A stretch of 54,260 nucleotides of DNA, taken from contig JAGGVO010000048.1 in the NCBI GenBank assembly GCA_021157965.1, positions 1 to 54,260 on the forward strand, written 5' to 3'. Source of the stretch: Candidatus Neomarinimicrobiota bacterium (GTDB taxonomy: Bacteria > Fidelibacterota > Fidelibacteria > Fidelibacterales > Fidelibacteraceae). The position numbers and the translations under genes were made by a program. The notes under the pieces were generated by a model. It made no database searches. It was not told the origin of the DNA and saw only the letters and a program-made list of their open reading frames with translations. Of the stretch, positions 17,792 through 28,034 are shown in pieces (the first letter of the stretch is position 1; every line of letters begins with the position of its first letter).

Positions 17792-18595
17792 ATGATGAAG
17801 TTACGTATGACTCTGATACTTATTTTGGGATTATCAGGGCTTTTGACGGCCTCACCTCTTGATATTCAGGATATCCTGAAAGGAGAAGATTCGGCGGTAT
17901 TGCGGAGTTATCTGAATGTATACAAAGAATATGCGGCTGCTGATCGGGATGTGCGGCTTCTGGATATCATTTTGGATACAGATGGTCTTTCCTCTGCCCG
18001 GAAAGCCCAGAATTATATCCGTAAATATGGCACGGAGGCTGAATCCAACTGGCTTCTTCTGCTGTTGGCGGATTACTATATTTCTTCAGGCAATGTTGTA
18101 TTGGCCGGAGGAATTCTGGATAAAGCCTTGCGAAGAGACCCAAATATTGCTGAAGACCGGTACTACATTCTTATAAAAAGCCGGATTGATGGAAGTCTTC
18201 CCGATGCTGCTGATCACTCCCGGGATAAAAAACCGGCCGGTATTACTCTCGACCTGAATGAAGCCAATAAAATTCTGGCGCAGAATGATGTACTGATTAA
18301 CCGAACCGTTCAACTGCCGGGCGTCCCGGATAAAGAACCGGTCAAACAAGCACAAAAACCATTCCTGCTCTATCATCTCCAGATTGGTGCTTTTTCCCGT
18401 AAAGCCAATGCGGAAAACCGGCGGGATTATTTTCTGCGTGAAGGATACCCGGCTGTAATCCGGGTCCGGGCAACAGAAAGCGGAACTATGTATGTTGTAT
18501 GGGTCGGTGATTATCCCGACCGCGAAAGCGCCCAAAGCGCCCGGGAATTTCTTTTAAAGCGGTACAGTACGGATAGTTTTATCGTTAAAGACTGA
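17792..18595 (+). CDS. Exported SPOR-domain protein
   Basis: The C-terminal ~75 residues form a SPOR domain, which binds denuded peptidoglycan at division sites. Visible features are LYHLQIGAFSRKANAENRRD, YPAVIRVRATESGTMYVVWV and GDYPDRESAQSAREFLLKRY. The middle part is helical and TPR-like (SNWLLLLLADYYISSGNVVL). The N-terminus MKLRMTLILILGLSGLLTAS is a signal peptide. I chose ATG 17792 (267 aa); the frame stays open up to 17738, but that start lies inside the terminator hairpin. ATG 17795 is equally possible. The protein is likely periplasmic and involved in the cell envelope or division; the exact role is unknown. Confidence 0.85.
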   Translation: MMKLRMTLILILGLSGLLTASPLDIQDILKGEDSAVLRSYLNVYKEYAAADRDVRLLDIILDTDGLSSARKAQNYIRKYGTEAESNWLLLLLADYYISSGNVVLAGGILDKALRRDPNIAEDRYYILIKSRIDGSLPDAADHSRDKKPAGITLDLNEANKILAQNDVLINRTVQLPGVPDKEPVKQAQKPFLLYHLQIGAFSRKANAENRRDYFLREGYPAVIRVRATESGTMYVVWVGDYPDRESAQSAREFLLKRYSTDSFIVKD

Positions 18596-18662
18596 ATTTT
18601 CTCACCCTTCCGGCTGAACAATCCGCTGCATTGAACATATAAAAAGAAAAATCAGGATTTGA

Positions 18663-21035
18663 ATGCGCAAAAAAGCCCTGTGTCTGATATGGATTTTCTT
18701 CCTTCTCATGACCATCCCAACGCTGAATGCGGCTGTGGGGGACTGGCAGTCTGTAGGCCCAACTATAAATGTTAAAAAAGTTGTTGTTAAAGATTCTCAA
18801 ATATTGGGTGCCACCGATGGAGGAATTCTCTCCGTCAATATGCAGGATATATCTTATGATATCCTGACTAATACGGAATTCACCGATCATATTAAAATAT
18901 CGGTTCTCTTGTGGGATGAGCACGGACATCTCTGGATCGGCTATGATCACGCACCGGCCACTATCACCTGTAAAATGAGCAACGGGACAGTCCGTTCTTT
19001 TGATTTCGGCTTTGACCAGATTCTTGCCATGGATACCGAAGGAAATGATTTGATTGTAGCCTATAAGAAAGGGCTCACATACGGACTGGCCCATTTTGTC
19101 ACGACTTCAGAGTATGTTGCTTTTCGGGATACCTATGAAAATTTTCCCGAAACAATCGACCATATATATAGTGTGGCTGTGAGTGATTCCCTGATTCTTT
19201 TTTCATCGTCAACCCGTTTGTATGCCGGAAATCGCCAATCATCCAATTTGAAACCCGCCTCTCAGTGGCAAGAAATGCTGGATGAACGGGTCTTGGCCAT
19301 GACCAGTTTTCGGGATACCCTGTATGTTGCCCTATCCCGGGAAACTCTTCGCCTGGATACCAACGGATGGGTTTCTGTCCCCAATTTTCGCGGATATACT
19401 CCCCTGCGTTTTATTCCCCGGACGAATACCCTCATGCTGGCAGACCGATGGGGAATTTATGAACTGAATGGCAGCTCATGGAGATTGTATTACTCCAGTT
19501 CCAAAGCCCTCAACGATGTAGCCTTTTCCGGTGATACCCTGATTCTTGCCGAACAAAACCTGGGGATTCTCATAAAAGAAAAAACGGGACAATTTTCACG
19601 GAGAATTTTGCCCAATTCTCCCTTTGCCTCATTCTATAATACCGTGGAGGTGGATGAAAAGGGACACGTATACTTTGCAAACCGGGACGGTATCAGTATT
19701 TATTATCCGGAAAACCGGAGCTGGCATAATCTGATTCGTTCCGACACATTGGTGAGTATCGATGAGGAGATGAAAACAGCCTCGTTTAGTGCAGATACCC
19801 TGGCCTATACAACAATTTTGTCCACCAGCACTACGATTTATGACCTGCTTTTAGCTCAAAACGGGTATTTATATGCGACTTTTGAAGGGTTTTACATCGA
19901 CTATCCCCGGCTGAATTATGATCCGGTGGTTAAACCTGGTCCCCTCCTGGTTATAAACAGGGAAGATTATTCCGATTATACCATGATTGATACCACAAAC
20001 GATATCTTTCACGGCTCGGAAGCTTCGGTGGGAGGGGAAGCCCGTTACCTGATTCTCAGGGGGATGACTGAAACCCGGGACGGGTCTATTTGGGTGGCTA
20101 ATGCCCATGCGGCTAATGGCGAACCCCTGGCCCGTTTCAAGCCGGATGGAACGGTGGAAAAATTTTCCGTGTCCGCTTCCGGGAACGTATTGGAAGTGCT
20201 GCCTACCGAATTGACTACCGATCAATATGACCGGGTATGGATTGCTCTTCAAAGCCATCCTCAGAATGACCCTGTAACACAGGGGGGAATTGCCGTATTT
20301 GATTACCGGCGGAATTTGTGGTACCGGATAACATCCGGCCACGGATTGATGAACGACAATGTGCTCAGCATTGACAGAGCCCCCGACGGAACAATCTGGG
20401 TGGTGACAGCGGGCGGCATTCAAAGCATCAATCCCCCCGTTTCTATTACCCGTTTTCTGGAGGATATTATCAGCAACATTTCATCACCACTGCCTGCCGT
20501 TTCAGATGCAGATATTACAAAGGTCCGCATTGACGGCCGTAGCAATAAATGGTTTCTTACAAGCGATGGCGGGGTGAAGGTATACCTTGCGAACAGCACC
20601 TGGTTGAACAGCGGATATGGATATACCCCGGGAAATACACCACTGCTGGATTCCTTTGTTGCTGATGCAGCCTTTGATAAGAAAAGCGGCATGGCATATA
20701 TCGCCACAGCCGGAGGCATCAATATGGTGGAAACGCCTTGGGCTGAAGAAATTCAGGACATATCAGCCATAAAAGTCTATCCACAGCCCTATGATCCACG
20801 CATACATGAACGGGTTATTATCGATGGCCTTCCCGATCAGAGTACAGTCAAAGTCGTAACCCTGGGAGGAGAAGTTCTGTATACTCTGGATCCGTCGTCT
20901 CCCTTCCATTATGGAAGACAAATTATCTGGAACGGTCGGTTGCATGACGGAAATCCCATAAGCCGGGGAGTTTATTACCTCTTTGTATATAATGTGGATG
21001 GCGAAAACAAAACCTTGAAATTTGCGGTGCAATAA
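18663..21035 (+). CDS. Large secreted beta-propeller protein with C-terminal sorting-type domain
   Basis: The 790 aa protein begins with a signal peptide (KKALCLIWIFFLLMTIPTLNA). The main body consists of repeats of the two-component-regulator-propeller type, for example HLWIGYDHAP, GSIWVANAHAANGEP, RVWIALQSHP and NVLSIDRAPDGTIWVVT. The last ~85 residues (from IKVYPQPYDP to YYLFVYNVDGENKTLKFAVQ) resemble the FlgD-like/Por-secretion tail found at the end of many FCB secreted proteins. No kinase or regulator domain is attached, so it is not a sensor kinase. An extracellular or surface role is inferred. ATG 18663 follows TCAGGATTTG. Confidence 0.85.
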   Translation: MRKKALCLIWIFFLLMTIPTLNAAVGDWQSVGPTINVKKVVVKDSQILGATDGGILSVNMQDISYDILTNTEFTDHIKISVLLWDEHGHLWIGYDHAPATITCKMSNGTVRSFDFGFDQILAMDTEGNDLIVAYKKGLTYGLAHFVTTSEYVAFRDTYENFPETIDHIYSVAVSDSLILFSSSTRLYAGNRQSSNLKPASQWQEMLDERVLAMTSFRDTLYVALSRETLRLDTNGWVSVPNFRGYTPLRFIPRTNTLMLADRWGIYELNGSSWRLYYSSSKALNDVAFSGDTLILAEQNLGILIKEKTGQFSRRILPNSPFASFYNTVEVDEKGHVYFANRDGISIYYPENRSWHNLIRSDTLVSIDEEMKTASFSADTLAYTTILSTSTTIYDLLLAQNGYLYATFEGFYIDYPRLNYDPVVKPGPLLVINREDYSDYTMIDTTNDIFHGSEASVGGEARYLILRGMTETRDGSIWVANAHAANGEPLARFKPDGTVEKFSVSASGNVLEVLPTELTTDQYDRVWIALQSHPQNDPVTQGGIAVFDYRRNLWYRITSGHGLMNDNVLSIDRAPDGTIWVVTAGGIQSINPPVSITRFLEDIISNISSPLPAVSDADITKVRIDGRSNKWFLTSDGGVKVYLANSTWLNSGYGYTPGNTPLLDSFVADAAFDKKSGMAYIATAGGINMVETPWAEEIQDISAIKVYPQPYDPRIHERVIIDGLPDQSTVKVVTLGGEVLYTLDPSSPFHYGRQIIWNGRLHDGNPISRGVYYLFVYNVDGENKTLKFAVQ

Positions 21036-21063
21036 CCAGTGTATTCCGGATGCTTGCTTTGAT

Positions 21064-21092
21064 TTGTAATATTCTTGCACACTTCTTACATT
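21064..21092 (+). promoter_or_regulatory. Predicted sigma-70-type promoter of alaS
   Basis: TTGTAA (21064-21069) and TACATT (21087-21092) are separated by 17 bp. Transcription would begin near 21099, about 33 bases before the alaS ATG. The same -10 (TACATT) occurs in the promoter proposed for the sigma factor gene. This is sequence matching only. Confidence 0.45.
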
Positions 21093-21131
21093 TACAATTC
21101 TGATGATCAACTGAAAGGATACTCCGATATT

Positions 21132-23747
21132 ATGAAATCTCAGGAACTTCGACGCAGTTTTATCGATTTCTTTGTAAGACAGCACCAACATACGGAAGTC
21201 CCCAGTTCGCCGGTGGTTCCACTTAACGATCCATCCCTTCTTTTTACCAATGCCGGTATGAATCAGTTCAAACCGGTATTTCTGGATCAGGCCGAACCGG
21301 TTTCTCCCCGGGTGGTAAACTCCCAGAAATGTATCCGGGTCAGCGGAAAACATAACGACCTGGAAGAAGTGGGGAAGGATGACTATCACCACACCTTTTT
21401 TGAAATGCTGGGGAATTGGAGTTTTGGAGATTATTATAAAGCGGAAGCGATAGCATGGGCCTGGGATTTATTGACAAAGGAATGGGGATTCTCCAAAGAT
21501 CGGCTTTTTGCCACGGTGTATCACGAGGATGATGAATCCTATGAATTGTGGAAAAAAATTTCCGGTTTGCCATCTTCAAGAATTCTTCGTTTCGGAGAAA
21601 AAGATAATTTCTGGGAAATGGGCAATACAGGTCCCTGCGGTCCCTGCTCTGAAATTCACTATTTCAGGGGCTCCATGAAAGATGGTATCGATACCGGTCT
21701 GGTGAATGCAGGCGATCCCCGCTATATCGAATTGTGGAATTTGGTGTTTATGCAGTATTTCCGGGATGAAAAAGGCATTCTTCATCCCCTGTCAAAAAAA
21801 CATGTGGATACCGGAGCCGGATTTGAACGACTTTTATGCACACTCAACGGTTTGCAAAGTAACTATGAGACCGATCTTTTTCTGGATATTATACGGGAAA
21901 TCGAATTCAAAAGCGGTAAACCATACGATGAGGGTCCGGGCGGTATGCCCCACAGGGTGATTGCCGATCATTTGAGAATGCTCTCTTTCAGCATTGCCGA
22001 TGGAGCACTCCCGTCCAACGAGGGACGAGGGTATGTCCTTCGGCGCATCCTTCGCCGGGCGGCACGTTATGGTAAGAAAATCGGGCTGAATGCCCCCTTT
22101 ATCCATTCACTGGTGCCCCTATTGATCCGGACCATGGGTGAAGCTTTTCCCGAACTGGAAAAACATTCGGAACAGATTACGGCTGTCATAAGGAATGAAG
22201 AAGAGTCCTTTCTCCAGACACTGGACCGTGGATTGGCCATTTTTGAAGACATTGTATTAAAGGCTAATAAAAAGGGACTTAAAACACTGCCGGGGGACGA
22301 TGTATTCAAACTGTACGACACCTTTGGTTTTCCGGTGGATCTTACACGGCTTCTGGCCGGGGAGAAGGGTTTTACCATTGATGAGGATGCTTTCAATCAA
22401 CACATGGCAAGGCAGAAAAAACGGGCCAGGGCTTCAGGTCAGTTTAAAAATGTATCCAACAGACCCGTGGAATGGAAAACTTTTGCCTCTGATGCCGATA
22501 TGGATGAAACAGAATTTGTAGGGTATGAAAGTCTGACCTGCCGGGCAAGACTTTTAAAGGCTGCCCATGCAAAGGGACAAACACACCTGATTTTTGACAA
22601 GACTCCATTTTATGCCGAATCCGGCGGACAGATCGGAGACAGCGGCATTGTGGTTTTTAACAGAAAAGAATATCCCGTCAAGGATACGCGGAAAGAGGGA
22701 AAGCGCTTTATCCATATAGTTGATGAAACAATTCCCCTGGAGCAGTTACCGAAGACGGCAACACTTCAGGTTATGGAAGCCCGGCGTCTGGATACGGCAC
22801 GGAATCATACAGGGACCCACCTGTTGCATGCAGCTCTCCGGAATGTGTTGGGGCCTCATGTCCGTCAGGCCGGCAGCTATGTGGGACCAGATAACCTCCG
22901 CTTTGATTTTAATCATCCCCGGAAAGTCTCTCCGGAAGAATTGAAAAAAATCCGGTCACTGGTAAATGAAGCAATTCTCCATAACATCCCTCTCACGGTA
23001 AAATATATGTCCTATCAGGAAGCCGTGGACAAAGGGGCCATTGCCCTGTTCGGCGAAAAATATGGCAATGAAGTCCGAACAATCAAAATCGGAGATGTGT
23101 CTTTTGAACTTTGTGGAGGGACTCACGTTCAGGCAACGGGTGATATTGGTTATTTTATCATCCTGAATGAAAGCAGTATTGCCAGCGGAGTCCGGCGGAT
23201 TGAAGCTGTGACAGGCAAAAAGGCCCGGGAATATCTGATCCGCTGGCAGGAAATTGTGGAAAATCTCTGTGCCCGTCTGAAAACGGAGGATACCTCCATC
23301 CTGTCAAAAGTAGAGGATCTGCTGGAACAACTAAAATCCCTGGAAAAGGAAAGGGACAACCTGAAAGCGCAGCAGTTGACGGAATCAGTCGACGATTTTC
23401 TGAAAAATCCCATGGATGCCGGGGGAATTCCGGTCTATACAGCTGTTGTGAATGTGGATTCCATGGATGCAATGAAATATCTTGGAGACAAGGCCCGGGA
23501 AAAATTGAAGACGGGAGTTGTCATTTTTGGTACCCAAAATGATAAAGCAAGTCAGGTCTTGTGTGTGGTCACCGATGATCTGGTGCAGAAGGGTGTGCAC
23601 GCAGGAAACATCGTAAAGCGGATCGGAAAGGAGCTGGGTGGCGGCGGCGGTGGACGTCCTCATATGGCAACTGCAGGCGGGAAAATATCTCCGGATCTGG
23701 CCACGGTCCTGAATAAAGCAGTTACATTTGTAAAGAGAAGCAGGTGA
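21132..23747 (+). CDS. alaS: Alanyl-tRNA synthetase
   Basis: AlaRS charges tRNA-Ala. I place the start at ATG 21132 (MKSQELRRSFIDFF, 871 aa), behind GAAAGGA; the frame is open to a TTG at 21075, but that lies upstream of the predicted transcription start. The class II catalytic domain shows FTNAGMNQFKPVFL and GNTGPCGPCSEIHY. The editing domain has the zinc ligands HTGTHLLHAAL and the CGGTHV motif. The C-terminal DHHA1 domain ends GGGGGGRPHMATAGGK. All three modules are complete. gcvPB begins three bases after its stop. Confidence 0.97.
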   Translation: MKSQELRRSFIDFFVRQHQHTEVPSSPVVPLNDPSLLFTNAGMNQFKPVFLDQAEPVSPRVVNSQKCIRVSGKHNDLEEVGKDDYHHTFFEMLGNWSFGDYYKAEAIAWAWDLLTKEWGFSKDRLFATVYHEDDESYELWKKISGLPSSRILRFGEKDNFWEMGNTGPCGPCSEIHYFRGSMKDGIDTGLVNAGDPRYIELWNLVFMQYFRDEKGILHPLSKKHVDTGAGFERLLCTLNGLQSNYETDLFLDIIREIEFKSGKPYDEGPGGMPHRVIADHLRMLSFSIADGALPSNEGRGYVLRRILRRAARYGKKIGLNAPFIHSLVPLLIRTMGEAFPELEKHSEQITAVIRNEEESFLQTLDRGLAIFEDIVLKANKKGLKTLPGDDVFKLYDTFGFPVDLTRLLAGEKGFTIDEDAFNQHMARQKKRARASGQFKNVSNRPVEWKTFASDADMDETEFVGYESLTCRARLLKAAHAKGQTHLIFDKTPFYAESGGQIGDSGIVVFNRKEYPVKDTRKEGKRFIHIVDETIPLEQLPKTATLQVMEARRLDTARNHTGTHLLHAALRNVLGPHVRQAGSYVGPDNLRFDFNHPRKVSPEELKKIRSLVNEAILHNIPLTVKYMSYQEAVDKGAIALFGEKYGNEVRTIKIGDVSFELCGGTHVQATGDIGYFIILNESSIASGVRRIEAVTGKKAREYLIRWQEIVENLCARLKTEDTSILSKVEDLLEQLKSLEKERDNLKAQQLTESVDDFLKNPMDAGGIPVYTAVVNVDSMDAMKYLGDKAREKLKTGVVIFGTQNDKASQVLCVVTDDLVQKGVHAGNIVKRIGKELGGGGGGRPHMATAGGKISPDLATVLNKAVTFVKRSR

Positions 23748-23750
23748 ATC

Positions 23751-25211
23751 ATGGATCAAAAATTGTTGATTGAATTGTCAAGTGACGGGAAAAACGGTGT
23801 CCGTTTTCCTGCCTGTGATGTAAACGAGCAGAAACTTGAGGACATGTTTCCTTCGGACTATTTGCGTAAATCACCACCGGCCTTGCCCCAGGTGAGTATC
23901 CCCGAAGTGGTTCGGCATTTTGTGAATCTGTCTGCCATGAATCACCATGTGGATAAAGCCATGTATCCCCTGGGATCCTGTACAATGAAATATAACCCGA
24001 AAATCAATGAAGCCGTTGCCGGTATGCCCGGCTTCACGGAGATTCACCCTTTGCAATCCCCCCAAACAGTGCAGGGAGCCCTGAAAATTTATAAGGATGT
24101 GGAAAAGTTCCTCTGTGCCATTACCGGCATGGACGGTTTTACACTCCAGCCGGCAGCCGGTTCACATGGTGAACTAACGGGTGTGATGATCATGCGGCAG
24201 TACCACCGGAAAAAAGGAAACCGGAAAAAAGTCATTCTGATTCCTGATTCAGCCCATGGGACCAATCCGGCATCTGTTACCATTGGCGGGTATGAGGCGC
24301 GGAAGGTGAAATCCACGGCTGAAGGATTGGTGGATATTAAAGATCTGAAAGCTAAAATATCGGATGATGTGGCTGGTTTTATGTTGACCAATCCCAATAC
24401 CGTGGGACTTTTTGAAGAAAATGTTCAGGAAATCAGCCGCCTGATTCATGAAGTGGATGGTCTGATGTACATGGACGGTGCCAATATGAATGCTTTACTG
24501 GGCATTGTGAAAACAAGCCGTGCCGGTTTTGACATTACGCATCTGAATCTGCATAAAACTTTTTCAACCCCCCATGGCGGTGGAGGTCCCGGCAGCGGTC
24601 CCATTGGAGTAAATGAAAAACTCTTGCCCTTTTTACCAATTCCTGTCGTCCGGGAAAAAGACGGGATATACAATTTTGACTGGGATTTGCCTGAATCCAT
24701 TGGAAAAATCCACTCCTTTTGGGGGAACTTCGGGGTTATCCTGAGGGCTTGGGCCTATATCCGGATGTTAGGGGAGGAGGGACTTAAACGGGTGTCCAGG
24801 GGAGCCATTATCAATGCCAATTATCTTAAAACCCGGCTTGAAAAAACCTATCAACTTCCTTATACCAAAACACCCATGCATGAATGTGTATTTTCCGGTG
24901 ACCGTCAGAAGGCAAAGGGAGCCCGGACACTGGATATTGCCAAACGGCTTCTCGATTACGGAGTTCACGCTCCGACCATCTATTTTCCACTTATTGTTCA
25001 TGAAGCGCTTATGATTGAACCTACGGAAACGGAAAGTAAAGCATCTCTCGACTATTTTGCCGATGTGATGCTGAAAATTGATCAGGAAATTGACGAAGAT
25101 CCTGAAATCGTTACCCGTGCTCCCTATACAACGCCTGTATCCCGTCTGGATGAAGGAAAAGCCAACAGGGAACTGAATATTTGCTGGCAGGATATACACA
25201 AGGGAGAATAA
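23751..25211 (+). CDS. gcvPB: Glycine dehydrogenase (decarboxylating) subunit 2
   Basis: This is the PLP-carrying half of a split P-protein of the glycine cleavage system, which decarboxylates glycine and passes the aminomethyl group to lipoyl-GcvH. The 486 aa fit the subunit-2 size. The PLP lysine is in HLNLHKTFSTPHGGGGPGSG near residue 270, and the N-terminal signature YPLGSCTMKYNPK near residue 75. GcvPA, GcvH and GcvT are not in the window. The gene lies 3 bp after alaS and 1 bp before the nucleoside kinase gene, suggesting one transcript. Confidence 0.96.
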   Translation: MDQKLLIELSSDGKNGVRFPACDVNEQKLEDMFPSDYLRKSPPALPQVSIPEVVRHFVNLSAMNHHVDKAMYPLGSCTMKYNPKINEAVAGMPGFTEIHPLQSPQTVQGALKIYKDVEKFLCAITGMDGFTLQPAAGSHGELTGVMIMRQYHRKKGNRKKVILIPDSAHGTNPASVTIGGYEARKVKSTAEGLVDIKDLKAKISDDVAGFMLTNPNTVGLFEENVQEISRLIHEVDGLMYMDGANMNALLGIVKTSRAGFDITHLNLHKTFSTPHGGGGPGSGPIGVNEKLLPFLPIPVVREKDGIYNFDWDLPESIGKIHSFWGNFGVILRAWAYIRMLGEEGLKRVSRGAIINANYLKTRLEKTYQLPYTKTPMHECVFSGDRQKAKGARTLDIAKRLLDYGVHAPTIYFPLIVHEALMIEPTETESKASLDYFADVMLKIDQEIDEDPEIVTRAPYTTPVSRLDEGKANRELNICWQDIHKGE

Positions 25212-25212
25212 T

Positions 25213-26853
25213 ATGCTTATTCGCTATCGTTCCCGGACTTTTAAACATGAACTGAAAAATTCTATAAAAGGAATTGATCTGGTTCAGGATGTTTTTCCGG
25301 AAAGTATGGATCACATTCTGATTATGTCTGTGGATGGTAGTCCCCAAAGTCTGAATACAAAAATCCCCCGTGATGCCCGGATTGTGGATTTTTTTGATAT
25401 ACACAGCTCTGCCGGCGCCAATGCCATGGCTATCAGTGCTACGGCCATCATGCTGTGTGCTGCCGAAAGCCTTTTTCCTGACGTAACGATTTCCGTGGAA
25501 CATTCCTATAGCAGTGGATTTTTCTGCAAGCCCCTCTCTGCGGAATTGCTTCCGGATGATTATATCCTGAAAATATCTTCAAAAATGTCTTCGATTATTG
25601 ACATGGATATCGAATTGGAAGAACGGACGATGTCCATGAATGAAATTCGCGAAATTCCCCTTGGACGCTTTAAAATCCTGAAAAAAGCACCGTTTGAATT
25701 TGTTCAGGTCTATGATATTTGCGGATTCCCCCACTGGTTCCTCTCTCCGCTTATCCCGCGGACAAGCTATCTGAAGCATTACAGACTTCAAAGTTATGCG
25801 GATGGTTTTGTTCTCCAGTTTCCAAACAGCATGTATCCCGATTCGCTGCCTCCCTTTCTTGAATCCCCGAAACTATTTTCCATCTTCCGGGAAAGTGAAA
25901 AGAGGGGAGAATTGTTGGACATTAAATTCACCGATCATCTGAATGAACGAATTGAAAGAGGAAACTTCGTCGATGCCATTCACCTGTATGAAGCCCTCCA
26001 CGAAAAGAAAATTGCTCAGATAGCAGATGCCATAACTTTTAAGCGAAATCATGTAAAATTCATCTTTGTAGCCGGTCCATCATCTTCCGGAAAAACCACT
26101 TTTATGAAACGCCTTTCCATTCAGCTGCGCATCAACGGACTTCATGTAAAAAATATATCCCTGGATGATTACTATATTGACCGGGATAAAATCATTCCGG
26201 ATGAAAACGGTAATATTGACTTAGAACATTTGAACATGATCGACCGCACACTGCTCAGTGAAAACCTCAATGATCTCATGTTGGGGAAAAAAGTTGTATT
26301 ACCCCGATTTAATTTTCATACAGGCAGGAGGGAACTGGCAAAAACCTATACAACACTGGGTCCGGAGGATGTGCTGATTATAGAAGGAATCCACGGACTT
26401 AACCCGGAATTGACAAAGAACCTGGAACCTGAGAGTGTTTTTAAAATTTATATCAGTGCTCTGACCCAGCTTAATTTCAATGTATATAACCGTATCAGTA
26501 CGGCAGACACCCGGCTGCTGCGCCGTATGCTCCGGGATTATCAGTTCCGTTCTTATTCTGTTGAAAATACCCTGAAACGCTGGCCTATGGTTCGTATGGG
26601 TGAAGAACAGTGGATTTTTCCCTTTCAGGAGCATGCGGACATGATGTTTAATAGTGCCTTGGAGTATGAATGGGCTGTGTTCAGGGAAAGGCTTTTACCA
26701 CTCTTAGACAAAATTTCCATAGAATCGGAAGTCAAGGCTGAAGCAGTCCGCATCAGCAGATATCTCCAGCTCTTTTTGCCTTTGCCGCCTGATGATATTC
26801 CACCGACATCCATCCTCCGGGAATTTATTGGTGGAAGTTCTCTTCATAAATGA
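25213..26853 (+). CDS. Nucleoside (uridine-type) kinase with ThrRS-like N-terminal domain
   Basis: The C-terminal half carries a phosphoribulokinase/uridine kinase domain: P-loop GPSSSGKTTFMKRL near residue 285, followed by ISLDDYYIDRDKI and LIIEGIHGLNPEL. The N-terminal ~200 residues resemble the TGS and second additional domains of threonyl-tRNA synthetase; SLFPDVTISVEHSYSSGFFC lines up with the family block. The His residues of the ThrRS editing site (HXXXH) are missing, as expected for this family. The product probably phosphorylates a nucleoside; the substrate cannot be fixed from sequence. ATG 25213 is 1 bp after gcvPB. Total length is 546 aa. Confidence 0.88.
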   Translation: MLIRYRSRTFKHELKNSIKGIDLVQDVFPESMDHILIMSVDGSPQSLNTKIPRDARIVDFFDIHSSAGANAMAISATAIMLCAAESLFPDVTISVEHSYSSGFFCKPLSAELLPDDYILKISSKMSSIIDMDIELEERTMSMNEIREIPLGRFKILKKAPFEFVQVYDICGFPHWFLSPLIPRTSYLKHYRLQSYADGFVLQFPNSMYPDSLPPFLESPKLFSIFRESEKRGELLDIKFTDHLNERIERGNFVDAIHLYEALHEKKIAQIADAITFKRNHVKFIFVAGPSSSGKTTFMKRLSIQLRINGLHVKNISLDDYYIDRDKIIPDENGNIDLEHLNMIDRTLLSENLNDLMLGKKVVLPRFNFHTGRRELAKTYTTLGPEDVLIIEGIHGLNPELTKNLEPESVFKIYISALTQLNFNVYNRISTADTRLLRRMLRDYQFRSYSVENTLKRWPMVRMGEEQWIFPFQEHADMMFNSALEYEWAVFRERLLPLLDKISIESEVKAEAVRISRYLQLFLPLPPDDIPPTSILREFIGGSSLHK

Positions 26854-26869
26854 TTAAATACTATTATCT

Positions 26870-28027
26870 ATGATCGGTAAAGAGAAAATCCGTCAGTTAT
26901 CCAGACAATCCTTTTACGGGCAGTGGACCATTACCCATAAAATTTCCCGGGATGTAATCAATTTTGCTATGTCCGAACCTCATTTTCCCATGCCGGCCAA
27001 TATCCGGAATGCTGCCCAGGAGATTGTTTTGTCTGAGGATTTATCCTATACGGATACGGCCGGATTACCCCGGCTTCGCAATCTGATAGCCCAGGATTAT
27101 AAACTTCCGGAAAAAGGATATGAGGTTTCTGTTACCGGTGGTGCCTCTGAAGCCCTTTTTTCCGGTGTGATGGCTCTGAGTGAACCCGGTGACGAGATTC
27201 TGATACCTGGTCTGGGAAATCCCAGTTATGAAGTGGTTGTCAGACTGGCGGAATGCACCCCTGTCCGTTATCCCATTCAAGCAGATAAACGTATCCCCGT
27301 CCTCCCGGAACGAATATGCAGCCTTTTTACGGATAAAACCCGCATAATCATTCTGAACACCCCCATGGATCCTACAGGACAGGTAATTGATAAAATTGTC
27401 CTGGAAAATATTGCCGATATATGCCTGGAAAAAGGGGTCCTGTGTATGGTTGATGAATCATACCGGGAAATTACTTATGAAAGTAAAGCCTTTTCTCTGT
27501 CCGGATATAACCCCAATGTGATTACCTATACCAGTATATCCAAACTTTTTGCCATGACCGGTTGGCGACTTGGATGGATTATCGGGTCGAAAGAATTGCT
27601 GGAACCGGTTAATTTTCTGAGAAATTACTCCACAACCTGCGCGCCGGCTATCAGTCAGCGCGTGGCTATCCGGATTTTGGAAGGGGCCGGGAGTGAACAC
27701 CGGGATAAAATTATTTCAATACTGGCCAACCGGAAAAAATTAATGCGCGAGCTTCTGACTCAGCATGAATTGTACTCTGCTACAACGCCTTTGGGCGGGT
27801 ATTTTCTTTTTCTTAATTACCAGGAGTATTGTAAAAAAGAGATCAGCAGTATTGATTTTGCTAACCTCCTGCTGGAAAAGTACAAAGTGGCCGTTGTGCC
27901 GGGTGTTTATTTCGGAGAAGAAGGAGAAGGACATATCCGCATTGCCTTTGCCACGAATGAAAAATCCATTCAGGAAGGATTTGCCAGAATCCGACAGTGT
28001 TTGACTGATTTGAATAAAAAGAATTAA
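26870..28027 (+). CDS. Class I/II pyridoxal-phosphate aminotransferase
   Basis: This 385 aa fold-type I enzyme belongs to the AspC-like aminotransferases. Visible are the substrate-side SYTDTAGLPRLRNLIA, the NTPMDPTGQV loop near residue 165, the PLP aspartate in CMVDESYRE, and the Schiff-base lysine in SISKLFAMTGWRLGW near residue 225. The late arginine in GHIRIAFATNE binds the substrate carboxylate. The amino donor and acceptor are not predictable. It begins 16 bp after the nucleoside kinase gene with a poor ribosome binding site, and tadA follows 7 bp later. Confidence 0.92.
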   Translation: MIGKEKIRQLSRQSFYGQWTITHKISRDVINFAMSEPHFPMPANIRNAAQEIVLSEDLSYTDTAGLPRLRNLIAQDYKLPEKGYEVSVTGGASEALFSGVMALSEPGDEILIPGLGNPSYEVVVRLAECTPVRYPIQADKRIPVLPERICSLFTDKTRIIILNTPMDPTGQVIDKIVLENIADICLEKGVLCMVDESYREITYESKAFSLSGYNPNVITYTSISKLFAMTGWRLGWIIGSKELLEPVNFLRNYSTTCAPAISQRVAIRILEGAGSEHRDKIISILANRKKLMRELLTQHELYSATTPLGGYFLFLNYQEYCKKEISSIDFANLLLEKYKVAVVPGVYFGEEGEGHIRIAFATNEKSIQEGFARIRQCLTDLNKKN

Positions 28028-28034
28028 TACCTCT

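Noticed and set aside
21075-21131. TTG start for alaS
   Set aside because: The extra 19 residues have no family counterpart, and the TTG lies between the predicted -35 and -10 boxes.
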